A stretch of DNA of 64,000 nucleotides, taken from the NCBI GenBank assembly GCA_947034885.2, contig OX344754.2, positions 16,386,501 to 16,450,500 on the forward strand, given 5' to 3'. Below the pieces are notes generated by a model that was not told the origin of the DNA, did not search any database, and saw nothing but the letters and a program-made list of their open reading frames with translations. The stretch's first letter is position 1; the number at the start of each line of letters is the position of its first letter. The position numbers and the translations under genes are program-made. This DNA comes from Thuidium tamariscinum (lineage: Eukaryota; Streptophyta; Bryopsida; Hypnales; Thuidiaceae). Positions 22,670 to 34,712 of this stretch are shown here, one piece after another.

Positions 22670-23611
22670 CCCCTAAAGCCCTAAACAACGTTTTTTGAGA
22701 TTATAAATTTTTTGGGCAGCTCACTACGGATGGAGTTTTTATTTTTTTTCTTTGAAATTTTAATGCAATGTGTGCCCAAGGAGTAGCTTTAAGGCCCGAC
22801 AATTTTCATAACTTTTGACTTCACGGTTAAAAAGTTATGGCAAGATATGTTGTTTTCTTTACTCGGCGGGCAGATCGGGCAGCTGAAATAACTTTTTCAA
22901 AAAAACTTTTTCTTAAAAGTGAAATTTCAAATTGGTTCTTTAGGTTTATACAAACATGGGAAGATTTGAATCAATCCATTCTGATCAATGAGTCAAAAGT
23001 TATGAAGATTTTGAGTTTGGGGTAGTTTGCGGCCAGCTACAGAATCTCTACAGTACAAAAAAAGTTTGAAATTCTTCATTTAATTCAATTTTTCATATTT
23101 TTGGAAAAAAAATAAAAACAGAAGGTGTAGATTGTTTATTAGAACATTTTAACCATTGGGATTGAAAATTTTCAATTCCATGAATAAAATGTTCACAATT
23201 TAGTATTTTGGCTCATTTTTTACTTCTTTCTACTTACTTATTTTTTCCTATATGTTGTACAATTCCAAATGGTTTGAAATTTTTTGAGAATGTAGACAAC
23301 TGGCATTGAAGTATGAATTTAAAGAGTAACCACCATTTCGAATTTTTTTTCACACAAATGTGACCTTGTGAAGTGCAGCTGCCCGGATTTTCGCAAGGAT
23401 AAAAAAACAATTTTTGTCAATTCAAATGTTTATATCTTGTAATCTACACAGTGGACACTTCTGAAATTTTTTCCACGTGTTTACAAACCATCTTACTAAA
23501 AGATCCTACAGTTATATGAGTAAAAAATGTGTTTTAAAAAAAATGCACTTGTATTAGAAATGGCAGTTTTGGAGCATTTTTGGTGAAAACATAGTCAAAA
23601 ACCTTTAGGGG
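22670..23611 (+). mobile_element. TTAA-flanked TIR element, best copy (P1)
   Basis: The 942 bp element starts CCCCTAAAG, ends CTTTAGGGG, and is bounded by TTAA at 22666-22669 and 23612-23615. The interior is shared with 230-1372, 24917-25760 and short pieces at 36637 and 49433. A TTAA target with ends starting CC is the known signature of piggyBac (Kolobok also uses TTAA). Because TTAA is its own complement, it could instead be part of the inverted repeat. No transposase is encoded; the 62-residue ORF at 22837 is incidental. Confidence 0.65.
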
Positions 23612-23615
23612 TTAA

Positions 23616-24460
23616 ATAGTTAACCGCATTAATCTTCAATGGAAAATTCATAGAAATTATTTAGATTGCAATAAAATCTTGCTAAAAGTTAAAGTAATTT
23701 TTTTTATAAAAATAAAAAACTCAGATAACAAATTTTAAGATATTTCAATAACCAAAAATATCTAAATTGACAAGATTCTCCAAGTACTAATAACATTAAA
23801 GATTATGGTAGAATTTGACAAGCATTTCTAGAGCATACGAAATCAGAATGAAGTTCAAGTTAGGTTTCTTCTTACCCCCTTATAGTTATTAAAAATCCTT
23901 AAGCTAGTTATTGTTTTTAGAAAAATCAACCTTTGGAAGTTGAATTTTTATCCTTTTGGGTCATTAAGTTGGCCCTAGGATTCTTTGAGTTTTTAGCATA
24001 AAAAAAACGGGAGGGAGATTTTCTGCCTTGGAAAATGACCTTTTAAAGTCAATGGCACAATCCATTCGTGATTTGGAGTTAATATCCAAAAAGTAGAAAA
24101 TTGATTATTGTAGAAAGTCAAAACTAGTAGGATTAGGATGAAAATACTAAGTCATAAGATTACCACAAGAAAATGAGAGGTGGTGGGTGGCCTTAGAAAA
24201 GTATAAATGATCACCCATTCCCCTCTCAAAATACCCCTTGTAGCCATTATTTTGGCACAGAACTAGGTTTGTTTATTTAGTTGGATTTTTTGCCAAGTTT
24301 TAGCCAAGTTGTTAGATGTGTGTTTCTTGGATCATTTCTAGCTCTAATTTTTGAGTTTCTTGCATAAGTTTTGAATGACTTAGGGTCCTTTCAAACCTAA
24401 CTTGCTTGTTTGAATATCTTGTTGAAGTTTTTGACTATTTTTGTGAAGTTTTGTTAATAA
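23616..24460. other. AT-rich non-coding stretch
   Basis: I recognise no gene and no bounded element here. Confidence 0.45.
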
Positions 24461-24463
24461 CTA

Positions 24464-24679
24464 CACTAGTAGAAACCCTCGTTTATTGTAACAAGGCCTA
24501 ATTTTTCTTGACAAATTTTGTTAAGCATCAAAAGTAACAACTCATATTTTTATGTCAGCATTGATGTTGTGTTGAACATTTTTGTTGACATAAAAACACG
24601 GGTTGTAACTTTTGATGCCTAGCAAAATCCGTCAAGAAAAATTAGGCCTTGTTACATTAAACAAGGGTTTCTACTAGTG
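24464..24679. mobile_element. CACTA-type foldback element, 216 bp
   Basis: It begins CACTAGTAGAAACCC and ends with the exact complement. The flanking triplet CTA is repeated on both sides (24461-24463, 24680-24682), the 3 bp target size of CACTA (EnSpm) transposons. Nearly all of the element is one stem of about 100 bp per arm (shared blocks AACAAGGCCTAATTTTTCTT and GCATCAAAAGT) with a small loop. It has no coding capacity. Confidence 0.85.
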
Positions 24680-24916
24680 CTAACACTTGTACAAATCCTA
24701 GAGAAACCCTCCCTCTATAACTTGGCGATGCGACTTAGGGAGGCCTCTACTGCTTTGTTTAGAGCATTTTTTGTCAACTAATAGCTTCTATTAACTTATA
24801 GTTTGATATCTAGTTTGTACTAATACATGTACTAATATATGTGATAGTTTGGTGTTTGTACTAATGAGTTTATTGTCCATATTTAATCCATCCCATTTGG
24901 AATAGCGAAGTGTAAA

Positions 24917-25761
24917 TCCCTAAAGTTCCTTGACTATGTTTTTACCAAAAACTCTTAAACTATCATTTCTAACACAAGTATCAAATATTTGGAAAATAGT
25001 ATTTTTAGATACATGTAACTATAGGATCTTGTAGTATTTTGTTTTGAAAAGATGGGGAAAAGATTTCAGAAATTTCTACCATGTGGATTATAAGACATAA
25101 GAATTTGAATTGACCAAAATCCTTTTGGGGCCCTGCAAAAAATCGAGTAGTTGCACTTTACAAGCTCACATTTGGAGGAAAAAAAGTCCAAAATGATGGT
25201 TCTTTTTTGATTCATTCTCCAAGGCAAGTTGGCTACATGCTTGGAAAAATTTCAAATCATTTGGAATTGTACAACATATAGGAAAAAAATAGTAAGTAAA
25301 AAGAAATAGATAATGTTTCAAAATACTCAATTGTTAAGAATTTATTTGTAAAACTAAAAATTGCCAATTCCAATAGTTCAAATGTTGTAATAAACAATCT
25401 ACACCCAATGTTTTTATTTTTTCTAAAAATATTGAAAATTGAGTAAAATAAAGGACTTTAAAGTTTATTTTAGTGTAAAAAATCCATAACTACCTAGAAA
25501 CTAAAACTCTTCATAACTTTTGATTCATTAAACCAAATGGAATGATTCAAAGCAATCTAGGTATATGTAAATCTATGTAACCAATTAGAGAATTTTGTTT
25601 TAAAAAAAGTGATTTTTTCTCATTTGCCCAAATTCTTTGAGTTGAGAAATAAACAACATATTATGTAATAACTTTTTAACCATGTTGTTAAAAGTCATAA
25701 AAAATGTTGGGCTTTAAAGATATTCCTTGTCCACACCTTTTATTAAATTTTGGTTTGAAAA
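24917..25761 (-). mobile_element. TTAA-family element interrupted by a copia insertion (P2)
   Basis: The left end reads TCCCTAAAGTTCCTTGACTA, matching the outer end of P1 in reverse (CCCCTAAAGGTTTTTGACTA). The family sequence then runs to 25761, where the copia element sits. A short remainder with a CTTTAGG-like end appears to follow the copia at 30810-30850. The copia insertion is therefore younger than this element. Confidence 0.65.
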
Positions 25762-25963
25762 TGTTGAGATAAGATAATGATCCTAGTTAACTTAGGTTAA
25801 GTGAGACTTAGGATAAGATAAGAGTAGATCTCACTACTAGTGACACTACTAGTGATACTTCCTATATAAATGTATGATCATGTAACACTTATGATTATTA
25901 CTTTGAGAACTTCTTATTTGCATTATATATTTTATGTGTCTATGCTCTGCTTCCTTCGCAACA
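25762..25963 (+). repeat. 5' LTR of the copia element
   Basis: 202 bp, TGTTG to CAACA. It has a CTATATAAATG box near 25863 that could serve as the TATA element of the retrotransposon promoter. Confidence 0.93.
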
Positions 25964-26045
25964 CGTTATCAACACGATTTGTCTCTCGTTTTGCTATTCT
26001 CTTTTTCTCTTTTCTTTTTTGCTATTGTCTTTAGCTACGATAGCT

Positions 26046-29000
26046 ATGGCGGATAAGAAGTCAGCGCGGGAGAGTAGCTCCCGGGTACAACCACTTTTGT
26101 TTGATGCTCTTGAAGTCGATGGTAGCAATTACATGGAGTGGAGTATAGATGTGAAAGCGTACTTTTATTCGGAGGAGTTGGACGATGCGATCGATGATGA
26201 ACCAGAGGCGGATTTTCCAATGTCATCCAAGTGGAAAGCTTTGCTTGTTCTTCGCCGCCACCTTCACACCTCTCTTCGACAGCAATACATCCAAGTTGAC
26301 AACCCGGCGGAGCTACGGCGTCAACTTCATGCTCGGTTTTATCATGAACGCACTATCTTTCTTCCCCAAGCTCGAAATGATTGGATTGCTCTTCGTGTTC
26401 TTGATTTCCCTGATTTCCTTTCCTTCAATGCTGAATTGCATCGTATTACTGCTCAACTTCGTCTTTGTGGAGATAAGATTACAGATAGGGAGCTCATAGA
26501 TAAAACCCTATCCACTTTTCCTCCGGCTTCTGCCCTCTTAGCTCAACAGTATAGGAATATGAAGTTTACGACACATTCCGAACTAATGTCTTATCTCTTG
26601 CTTGCTGAAAAACAGCAACAGCTTCTACTTAAAAACGTAGAAGCAAAACCCGCTCGAGAGGCTCATACTTCTGAGATCTCGAGGCAACAACCACAAGGAA
26701 CAAGGAAACAACAACAACGGTTGCCAAATCAGCAACACCCTAGAGATAAGTCAAACTCTTATAGACCCTCCTCTAATAGAGTCTCTCGATACTCAGATCG
26801 TTTTTCTAATCGTGATTATCGCTCTTCTCAATTGAACGATAGATCTTCTGATAGAACCCTCGATAGGAAGTCATCTTTTTCATGTGACGATCGTACTTGT
26901 CACAAGTGTGGCCGTAAAGGGCATATTGCTCGATACTGCCGCACTCCTGAGTACTACGTTAGTATGTACAAAGAGTTAGAGAAGTTTAGAAATGAAAAGA
27001 GAGAGGCTCATTCACTCGACGCTCCTTCCTCTTCCAATGTAAATATCGAAAATTACATGGTGCATATCTCCAAAGAGTTAGCTCCTACAAATATAGCTCT
27101 TATCGATAGTGCCACGACACATACAATTCTTAGAGATCCGAAATATTTCACGTTTGCTAGTCGTGATAGAACTTGGCAGACTTGTGATATCATCACAATT
27201 GCTGGAAGTCGGAACTTTCGGTTCCGAGAGGGCCAGGCAACTATAGTATTGCCTGGAGGGACCCCCCTCGTGTGTGAAAAAGCAATGTATGCCCCTGATG
27301 CCCCCCGGAGCCTGATCAGCTACCGTGATTTACGGGCTAATAGGATGGATGTCTCCACTGCATTGGATGACCATAAAGAAGTATTGGAACTCAGGCAAGG
27401 TCAGCAACTCCTTGCCACCGCTAACGCAGGAGTTACTGGCCTATACGAGTTATTGATAAGCCCTCCTAAGGAGTCAGCTTTTCACTTCTCTACTTCGGTA
27501 GGAGATGATGAAGAGTACCGGGAACTCAGGCAAGGCCGACAGTCCCTTGCCACTGCGAAAGCAGGAGTCGATGGACTAGTATGTGAGAGCAACTCTGCTT
27601 TGATACCCCCCTCTACAGCTAAGACTGGATTGTGGCATAGTCGGTTGGGCCATCCAGACACCACTATGTTGAGGAGGATGTTACCTTTGTTGGAAGGACA
27701 CAATTTGTGCACCAGTGATGCTGACAAGGTTGGGAGCTGCGCGGCATGTTCACAAGGAAAGCTTATTAAGCGCCCTTCACATTGGAAGCTATCAACGGAA
27801 CTCCCTCCTATGTTACAACGTCTACAAGGTGATGTATGCGGACCAATTACTCTATCTTCTGGACCATTTCGATATTTTCTTGTGCTTGTTGATGCTTCAT
27901 GCAAACACTCGGAGGTATCCCTGCTTAGCACCTGAAACATGGTGTTTTCAAAGCTTCTAGCTATGATTATTAAGTTTCGGACTCATCATCCGGACTATCC
28001 TGTGAAGAGTTTGAGGATGACAATGCCCAAGAATTTCGCTCTCATGCCTTTGAGGATTATTGTATTGCTAATGGGATTTCACTTACATACTCTGTCCCAT
28101 ATGAACATTCACAAAATGGATTGGCGGAGGCATATATCAAGAAGATTCAACTCATCACTCGGCCTTTATTGATCCATGCCAAGTTGCCTCCTACAATGTG
28201 GGGACATGCAGTTCTACATGCAGCTACATTACTCAGGTTTCGTCCTACCTTGCTCAATACTCAGTCTTCTTTCGAGTTAATATCTGGACGCGTCCCCAAT
28301 GCTTTCCATTTTTGTGTATTTGGCTGTAGAGTATGGATTCCAGTTTCTGAACCTCATAGGAAAACGATAGGTAGTCACCGTCAGGAAGGGATCTATGTTG
28401 GTTTTGATTCCCCTAGCATCATTCGATATGTTTCACCTTCATCAGGCACTCTCCTACGTGCTAGATTTTCCAATTGTCATTTTGAAAAGTATAGTTTCCC
28501 TTCTCTACCCAATGTCAAGTCCCCTGCTTTAGATTTTTGGGCACCTGAAACCATCATTTAAAACCCTGACCCCCGCACAGCCTTAGCTGAGTCTGAGGTC
28601 AAGAAACTTATTCATTTACAATCCCTTGCAGACAAACTACCAGATGGCTTTAGTGATGGTCCCCGAATTACTCGAAATCCTCTCCCTGGCACAGGACTTA
28701 TCCCCATTAGTGTCATTCCTTCTAAGCATACGATTGATCCTACTGCTTCTATATCTAAGAAACCTCGCCCTCATCATGTCACCTTACATAGTGATGCACT
28801 TTTCTCACTTGATGATAATTCACAATTTTCTTCTTTCCCTGAAGATGGTTCATCCGTGACCGCCTTCATTACTCGGATACTTAGTGATTATCCTGATCCA
28901 CTCACGTTAGATGAAGCAAAATCTAGCCCTGACTGGCCAAAGTGGCAAGTTGCACTTGCTGCCGAATATTCTTCCCTTAGAAAACATGAAGTCTTTGGTC

Positions 29001-30511
29001 CTTTGTTGACCAACCTTCCTACTAAACCCATAGGATACAAGTTGATTTTTACTCGGAAACGTAATACCCAAGGACAAATAGTCCGATTCAAAGTCCGATT
29101 AGTGGCTCAAGGATTCAATCAACGTCCTGGCATTGATTTTACCTTTACTTATTCTCCTGTTATGGACGCCACTACCTTTAGATATCTACTTGGCCTAGCT
29201 GTACAACATTCTTTGGAAACCACGCTTCTAGATGTTGTGACAGCTTACCTTTATGGAAATTTAGATGCCACAATTTATATAAGGCCTCCTCCTGATTTCT
29301 TGCCTACGCCCCCTTTGACTGATTCTTCGAGCAAGTATTCTGGCCTCAAGCTACAACGAGCTCTTTATGGATTAAAACAAGCAGGTCGCATGTGGTATAA
29401 ACATTTGAGAGATTTCTTGCTATACCACAAGTTCCGGCACGACCCTACCCTTCCGTGTATATTCACTTTGAAGGATGCTCATGGATTTGTGATAATTGCC
29501 ATTTATGTTGATGATCTCAACCTTATAGGTACGCCCTCCACTTGCCGCCAAACGGTAACATTACTAACAACTCATTTTGAAATGAAACTACTTGGCCGCA
29601 CTTCTTTTTGTCTTGGTTTAGAGATTACACATTTGCCCAATGGAAGTATATTTCTTCACCAAACTGCGTATACTCAACGGTTGCTCAAGAATTTCAAGAT
29701 GGACCAAGCAAATCCTTTATTTGCTCCCATGATCGGTCGAAGCAAGACAAATGATGACCCATACCAACCTTGTGAGGAGGAGGAGGAGGAGGTATATGAT
29801 AGCAAACGGTACCTCACAGCAGTCAGAGCTTTGTTATATTTATCTACACATACTCGACCAGATATATCATTTGCAACAAGTGTGTTAGCTCGGCATAGTC
29901 AGAGGCCCACGATGCGACATTGGAATGGAGTCAAACATTTGTTTAGGTATCTTCACGGAACAGAAGACTTAGGACTTCATTATACAAAGACTGGACCATC
30001 AAATTTAGTTGGATATGCAGATGCTGGTTTCAAGTCAGATGAAAACACGGGCAAGTCCCAGACAGGTTATATCTTCCTACGTAACAACGCACCCATATCA
30101 TGGAAGTCTGTGAAGCAAATAGTGACTACAACATCAACCAACCATGCGGAGTTAATCGCATTCCATGAAGCGACAAGAGAAGTAGTTTGGTTGCGGACAA
30201 TTGACAAGATCATTTCAGATCAATGTGAACTCAGCCACAATACACAACCAACAACGATTTTTGAAGATAATGCAGCATGTGTGGCGCAAGTTACAGGTGG
30301 ATTCATCAAGGCTGATCGAACGAAGCACATTAGTCCACAAATCTTTGGATTTACCCAAGACTTTATTGAATCAGGAGAAATTGAAGTGAAGAAAGTTCAA
30401 TCCTCCAACAATATTGCTGACATACTTACAAAGGCACTCCCTGCTTACACTCACAGACGATTGGTTCAAGAAGCTGGCATGAGATCTCTTCAAGATCTAG
30501 TTACACATTAG
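26046..30511 (+). pseudogene. Internal coding region of the copia element (fossil)
   Basis: Approximate parts: gag (UBN2-like) 26.05-26.85 kb; CCHC zinc knuckle CHKCGRKGHIARYC near 26.9 kb; aspartic protease around LIDSATTHTIL near 27.1 kb; integrase zinc-binding head LWHSRLGHPD near 27.6 kb and integrase core to about 28.5 kb; reverse transcriptase with YVDDL near 29.5 kb; RNase H to about 30.45 kb. The region is interrupted by about three or four breaks and is not expected to make a full polyprotein. Confidence 0.9.
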
Positions 30512-30602
30512 GTTACGCTCTTTTTCTTTCTGTGAATTTTCCTTATAAAGGTTTTTGTCACAGTTAAGTTTTTTAATGAGGTAACCCATGATCGAAGAAG
30601 AG

Positions 30603-30804
30603 TGTTGAGATAAGATAACGATCCTAGTTAACTTAGGTTAAGTGAGACTTAGGATAAGATAAGAGTAGATCTCACTACTAGTGACACTACTAGTGATACT
30701 TCCTATATAAATGTATGATCATGTAACACTTATGATTATTACTTTGAGAACTTCTTATTTGCATTATATATTTTATGTGTCTATGCTCTGCTTCCTTTGC
30801 AACA
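30603..30804 (+). repeat. 3' LTR of the copia element
   Basis: 202 bp, the same length as the 5' LTR, with two single-base differences and no gaps. It is followed by the target duplicate GAAAA. Confidence 0.93.
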
Positions 30805-31237
30805 GAAAACATGAAATTGAAGAAGGCATTTTGGTCCTTTAGGCCAACAATGCATGAATGGATAATTTTTTTTTTCTTATTCCCATACATGTTTTTGTAA
30901 AGCTTCAAAGCCTTTTCAATTAGGTCACCTTCACTTGTTTTGGACTCATCAAAGTATCTTATGTTTGAGACACATGAATTGAATTTCATTGTTTTAGCCT
31001 TAATCATACTGAGTTTTGTCTCTAGTGAATTCACGGGTCTTTTAGTTGCATCTAATTATCCATTTATGAATTAAAAATGAAATTAATTATAATTTTGAAG
31101 TTATTGCTATAATACATATTAGTGTGCCATGTGCCATTGCCACATCCAAAATCAAAATAATAGTAATTTTCTAATTTTTTAAAATAAAAAATAATTCAGA
31201 AATCCATAACTTTACCAATGTAAGTTGGAATACCACA

Positions 31238-31966
31238 GGGTCATTGCAAGAAACACCGTCCAAAAAGCATAGCGTTTTCACAATACCCTTTTTTTCCTTC
31301 ACTAGGGCTTTAAAATTAGAAAAACAATTTTCAAAAATAATAAAAAAATATGTTTCATGTATATATCTTTAAGAAGAAGGTACCCTCAAAAGGAAAATTA
31401 TAGGAAAAATCTGTAAATAGGAGAATTAGAAAAGTGCAAAATCTCATGAAAATTGGTACTTTTACATTTTAATTTGTAAAAAATAGGAAAATAAATTTTC
31501 TTAAAAACTAAAAATTGTCCATTCTTAAAGAGTTGATTTTGATGAGATTTCACCAAAAGAACAATCTTAGAACCATCTTCAATGTTTAGAAATTGTGCGC
31601 AACGGAAAAAAATTTGCACTCATGTGGAGGACATGAAATAACATATTTTTGGATTTCATTCAAAAGTTATAAGTTTTACACCTATATGTATAGACCATGA
31701 AATTTTTGTTTATAAATCATTAAATTTGGGCACTCATAACGTAGTGATTTTTGGAAACTAAAAACTGTGACGCTCAACAAAAAACTTTTTGAATATAAAT
31801 TGTTATTTTAATTTCTGAAAAATAAGGGATATAATAACCTTCAAGTTAGGTATGTCCAATAAAGATTTCATGTTCATTGAACTTAATCTCCAAAAGTTAT
31901 AGTAGACAACAAAAAAGTGGTTTTCATTGTGACATGAAATAGGACTAGTGTTTCTTGCAATGACCC
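31238..31966 (+). mobile_element. 730 bp TIR family, copy G2
   Basis: It starts GGGTCATTGCAAGAAACACC and ends with the complement of GGGTCATTGCAAGAAACACT; length 729 bp. It is colinear with the 733 bp copy at 51550 (shared blocks AAGAAGGTACCCT and AGGAGAA.TAGAAAAGTGCAAA). The flanks CACA and TACA match in three of four bases, possibly a worn 4 bp target duplication. It has no long ORF. Confidence 0.78.
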
Positions 31967-32602
31967 TACACAACAAAGCCCTTGCACCCCTCCACACCAA
32001 GAGCTTTCCAATAGTACTAAATATGCAACTAAAGGATGCACAGTCTTGGAGATCCCAATGTGACAAACAAACATACAAAACAAACAAACAATTATAAGGT
32101 ATAGATAAAACTCACAAAACAAATTATTTGAAACTTACCTTGTCCAATTGTATCCATACAGTACTTTAGTATTCTCTCCTACAATTTATTTGCCTTCTAT
32201 TTAATCCCCACAATAGGATCTTGGCTAATATGCATCTAATTCTTGCATAATTGAAGTTTGTTGCTACTATTGTAGTTTTCAAATTGTTTGGATGTACCCT
32301 CATCTCCCATATTCACAATTTGAGTAGGTAAGACATTTACGTCACAAAAATAAAAAAATAATTAGAATCACATGACTATGAGTACAATTGAAAAATGTTG
32401 TGCATAGCACATACAAAATCAATGTAGTTCTAAAGCTTTTTGCAATGTGGTAGAATACAAAGCATATCATTGAATTCTACAATTTAGATGCACACTTCAA
32501 AAACTAGTGTGAAATTCATACAACAATTATACAAACTAAAGGACTAAAGAAAAAGCTTCTTCCATTTGTGTACATCAAGCCAATTTTTTCAATGTTTTTT
32601 TT
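31967..32602. other. AT-rich non-coding stretch
   Basis: No gene or element is recognised between copy G2 and the 92 bp tandem array. Confidence 0.45.
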
Positions 32603-33690
32603 TAAACTTGAGCTTTTAGTTGACACCCAAGGTTTTACTTTCACTTTTAATTTGAAAAGATAGATAAGACATAAGTGAATAGTACTTTGAAATGGAAGTA
32701 TTACTTTAAGCTTTAAGTTTTAACTGAAACCAAGAGTTTCACTATAAAAAGAGCAATAAGATATAAATAAGTAGTACTTCAAAAGGGAAGTATTACTTTA
32801 CACTTGAACTTTAAATTGAAACCAAACGTTTTACTTTAAAAAGAGCAATAAGATATAAATGAGTAGTAGGGCAATTGCATGAAAGACTTGTACTATTTTC
32901 CATCACACGTCTCATGCTGATTTGTTTTTTGACCATAACTTTTGCATTTTTGCTCCAAATGACTCAAGATTTCTAGAGAAGGTACTCATAACTATCATAC
33001 AGCTCACATGATTTTTTGATAATTTTCAAAAATATTTTAATATAAAAATAGTACTAGTGATTGAATGTCACATATGACAATTTGGAGGTTTTTAGTACTA
33101 TGGAATACCTTTTTTTAATTATTTTGAGATGAAATTTAGAGGAGATGGTCTTCTAATATACTTATAGCTTTCCACAAAAGGATTTTCAAAAATAGTTAAT
33201 TTTATGTCCTGTGGAGGTCTACGAAGAGAGCTTCATTCTGCTTGTATTTTGAAACATATAAAATATTATTTTGGTAGATTCTTTGGTGAATGACCATCTG
33301 CATAAAGTTGTTGCAAATTTCCACTTTTTATTTTTTGTATTTAATTATTTTTACTATTTTTCCCTAATTAAAACATGAAGGTATGTATTTTCTTGAGATT
33401 TGGCACTTTTCCAGTTCTCCTACTTAGAAAATTTTCCTATACAATTCCTTTTGTAGGTACCTTTGTCTTAAAGGTGTATACATAAGTCATATTTTTTTTT
33501 AAATTATAAAATTATTTTTCTAATTAAATAGTACTCCCGAAAAAGTCAGGAGTACTATTGCAAAACGCAACAAATAGTACAGGTCTTTCGTGCAATCACC
33601 CAGTACTTCAAAATGGAAGTATTACTTTAAGCTTAATATTTTAATTTAAATTAAAAGATTTACTTTTATTTTAGCTTTTCAAATAACTGA
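32603..33690 (+). repeat. 92 bp tandem array, split by a transposon
   Basis: Units start AGTACTTYRAAAKGGAAGTA at 32681, 32773 and 32865, exactly 92 bases apart, after a partial unit from about 32603. The third unit is interrupted after its first four bases by the 733 bp element at 32869 and resumes at 33602. Later sequence drifts from the consensus. The array is non-coding. Confidence 0.8.
32869..33601 (-). mobile_element. 730 bp TIR family, copy G3, with visible empty site
   Basis: The ends are GGGCAATTGCATGAAAGACT and, in reverse, GGGTGATTGCACGAAAGACC; length 733 bp, opposite in orientation to copies G2 and G4. AGTA flanks both sides (32865-32868, 33602-33605). Because it sits in a tandem array, the neighbouring unit shows the uninterrupted site, TAAGTAGTACTTC, which proves a 4 bp duplication. 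It encodes no protein. Confidence 0.88.
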
Positions 33691-33761
33691 AAGGGTAGAA
33701 GTATATAAAATGAATTGGGCATCAACATATATGTACCGTATCCTATATTGTTTTGAGGTAA

Positions 33762-34640
33762 TTATATCCCATTCTACTTGTAGAACACCAAAACATTAGT
33801 CCACATCATTGCAAGTAGCTTCTTGCATCTTTGCATAATATTGTTGTTTTTCTCCTTAGGGATGGTGAATGGTTTGGTCGAAGATACTCCATTTAGGATA
33901 GATTTCATCTATTAAGAGATAGTAATTTGCATTTGCCCCTCAAAAAATTGGTTACTAGTGGATTTCAATGCACAACATTAATGTCATTATGTAATCTGGA
34001 TAATCCAAAATAGGCATACCAAAGCCATAGACTTTGATTAGCAATTGCTTTTAAGATTATAGATTTTAAACCATCTTTGTCTTGATATGAACCACGCCAT
34101 GCTATAGGATAGTTCTTCCACTCATAGTGCATGCAATCCAATGATGCAAATATACTAGGCCAACCTCATGCCTCATTAATGTGTAGTTGCTTGTGAATAT
34201 TTTTTTTGGTTGGTTGTCTCAAGTATGTGCTCTCAAAAACGTCTTGGATTGCTTTTACAAATTGTTTCAAGGCCTCCATGCATGTACTTGATGCCATGCA
34301 AACATATTCATCAATGGCATTTAGTGAGATACCATAAGCCAACATCTTCATTGTTGTTGTACATTTTTGGAGACTACTTAAGTTCAATTTACCAATTGCA
34401 TCTGCTTTTTCTACTAAATACCTATCATGATTTTGCACACTTTCTACCGATTTAAAAACAAGTGCCTTGACATATGAACAAAACATCCTTGCATCATAAA
34501 TTGGGTCATCTTCAAAATAGTCCTTCATTAGACAATCTTGTGCTTTCGTTCTTCTTACAATGTTTGGTCTTTTTTCATGAGTGGAACCACCACATTGAGG
34601 CAACAAATGTATGGTGCACCAAAGTCATGTACTTGTTTAT
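33762..34640 (-). mobile_element. PIF/Harbinger transposase gene fragment, left palindrome arm
   Basis: This 879 bp arm is the mirror of 34713-35591 with no gaps. Reading outward on the minus strand it encodes a decayed PIF/Harbinger (HARBI1/ALP1-like) transposase without its true N-terminus: RRTKAQDCLMKDYFEDDPIY, LNLSSLQKCTTTMKMLAYGI, INAIDEY-type helices, then the DDE region (SLDCIHYEWKNYP and HNDIN). The 146-codon open part is identical in the two arms, and both carry the same in-frame stops after it. Confidence 0.85.
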
Positions 34641-34712
34641 GAAGATCATGAATTTGAAAATGTATAGCAATGACGAAGATTTTGAATTAAAGTATTTGTT
34701 TAGATGCCACTA

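Larger units (their letters stand above)
25762..30804 (+). mobile_element. Ty1/copia LTR retrotransposon, young but broken
   Basis: Two 202 bp LTRs (25762-25963 and 30603-30804) begin TGTTG and end CAACA, and the 5 bp target duplication GAAAA flanks the whole element (25757-25761, 30805-30809). The LTRs differ at 2 of 202 positions. At commonly used plant rates near 1e-8 per site per year, that suggests insertion within roughly the last million years. A purine run (GAAGAAGAG) precedes the 3' LTR, and a primer-binding site is expected just after 25963. Parts appear in copia order: gag, zinc knuckle, protease, integrase, reverse transcriptase, RNase H. The coding region has about three or four breaks, so it is a fossil. 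It lies inside the older P2 element. Confidence 0.95.
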
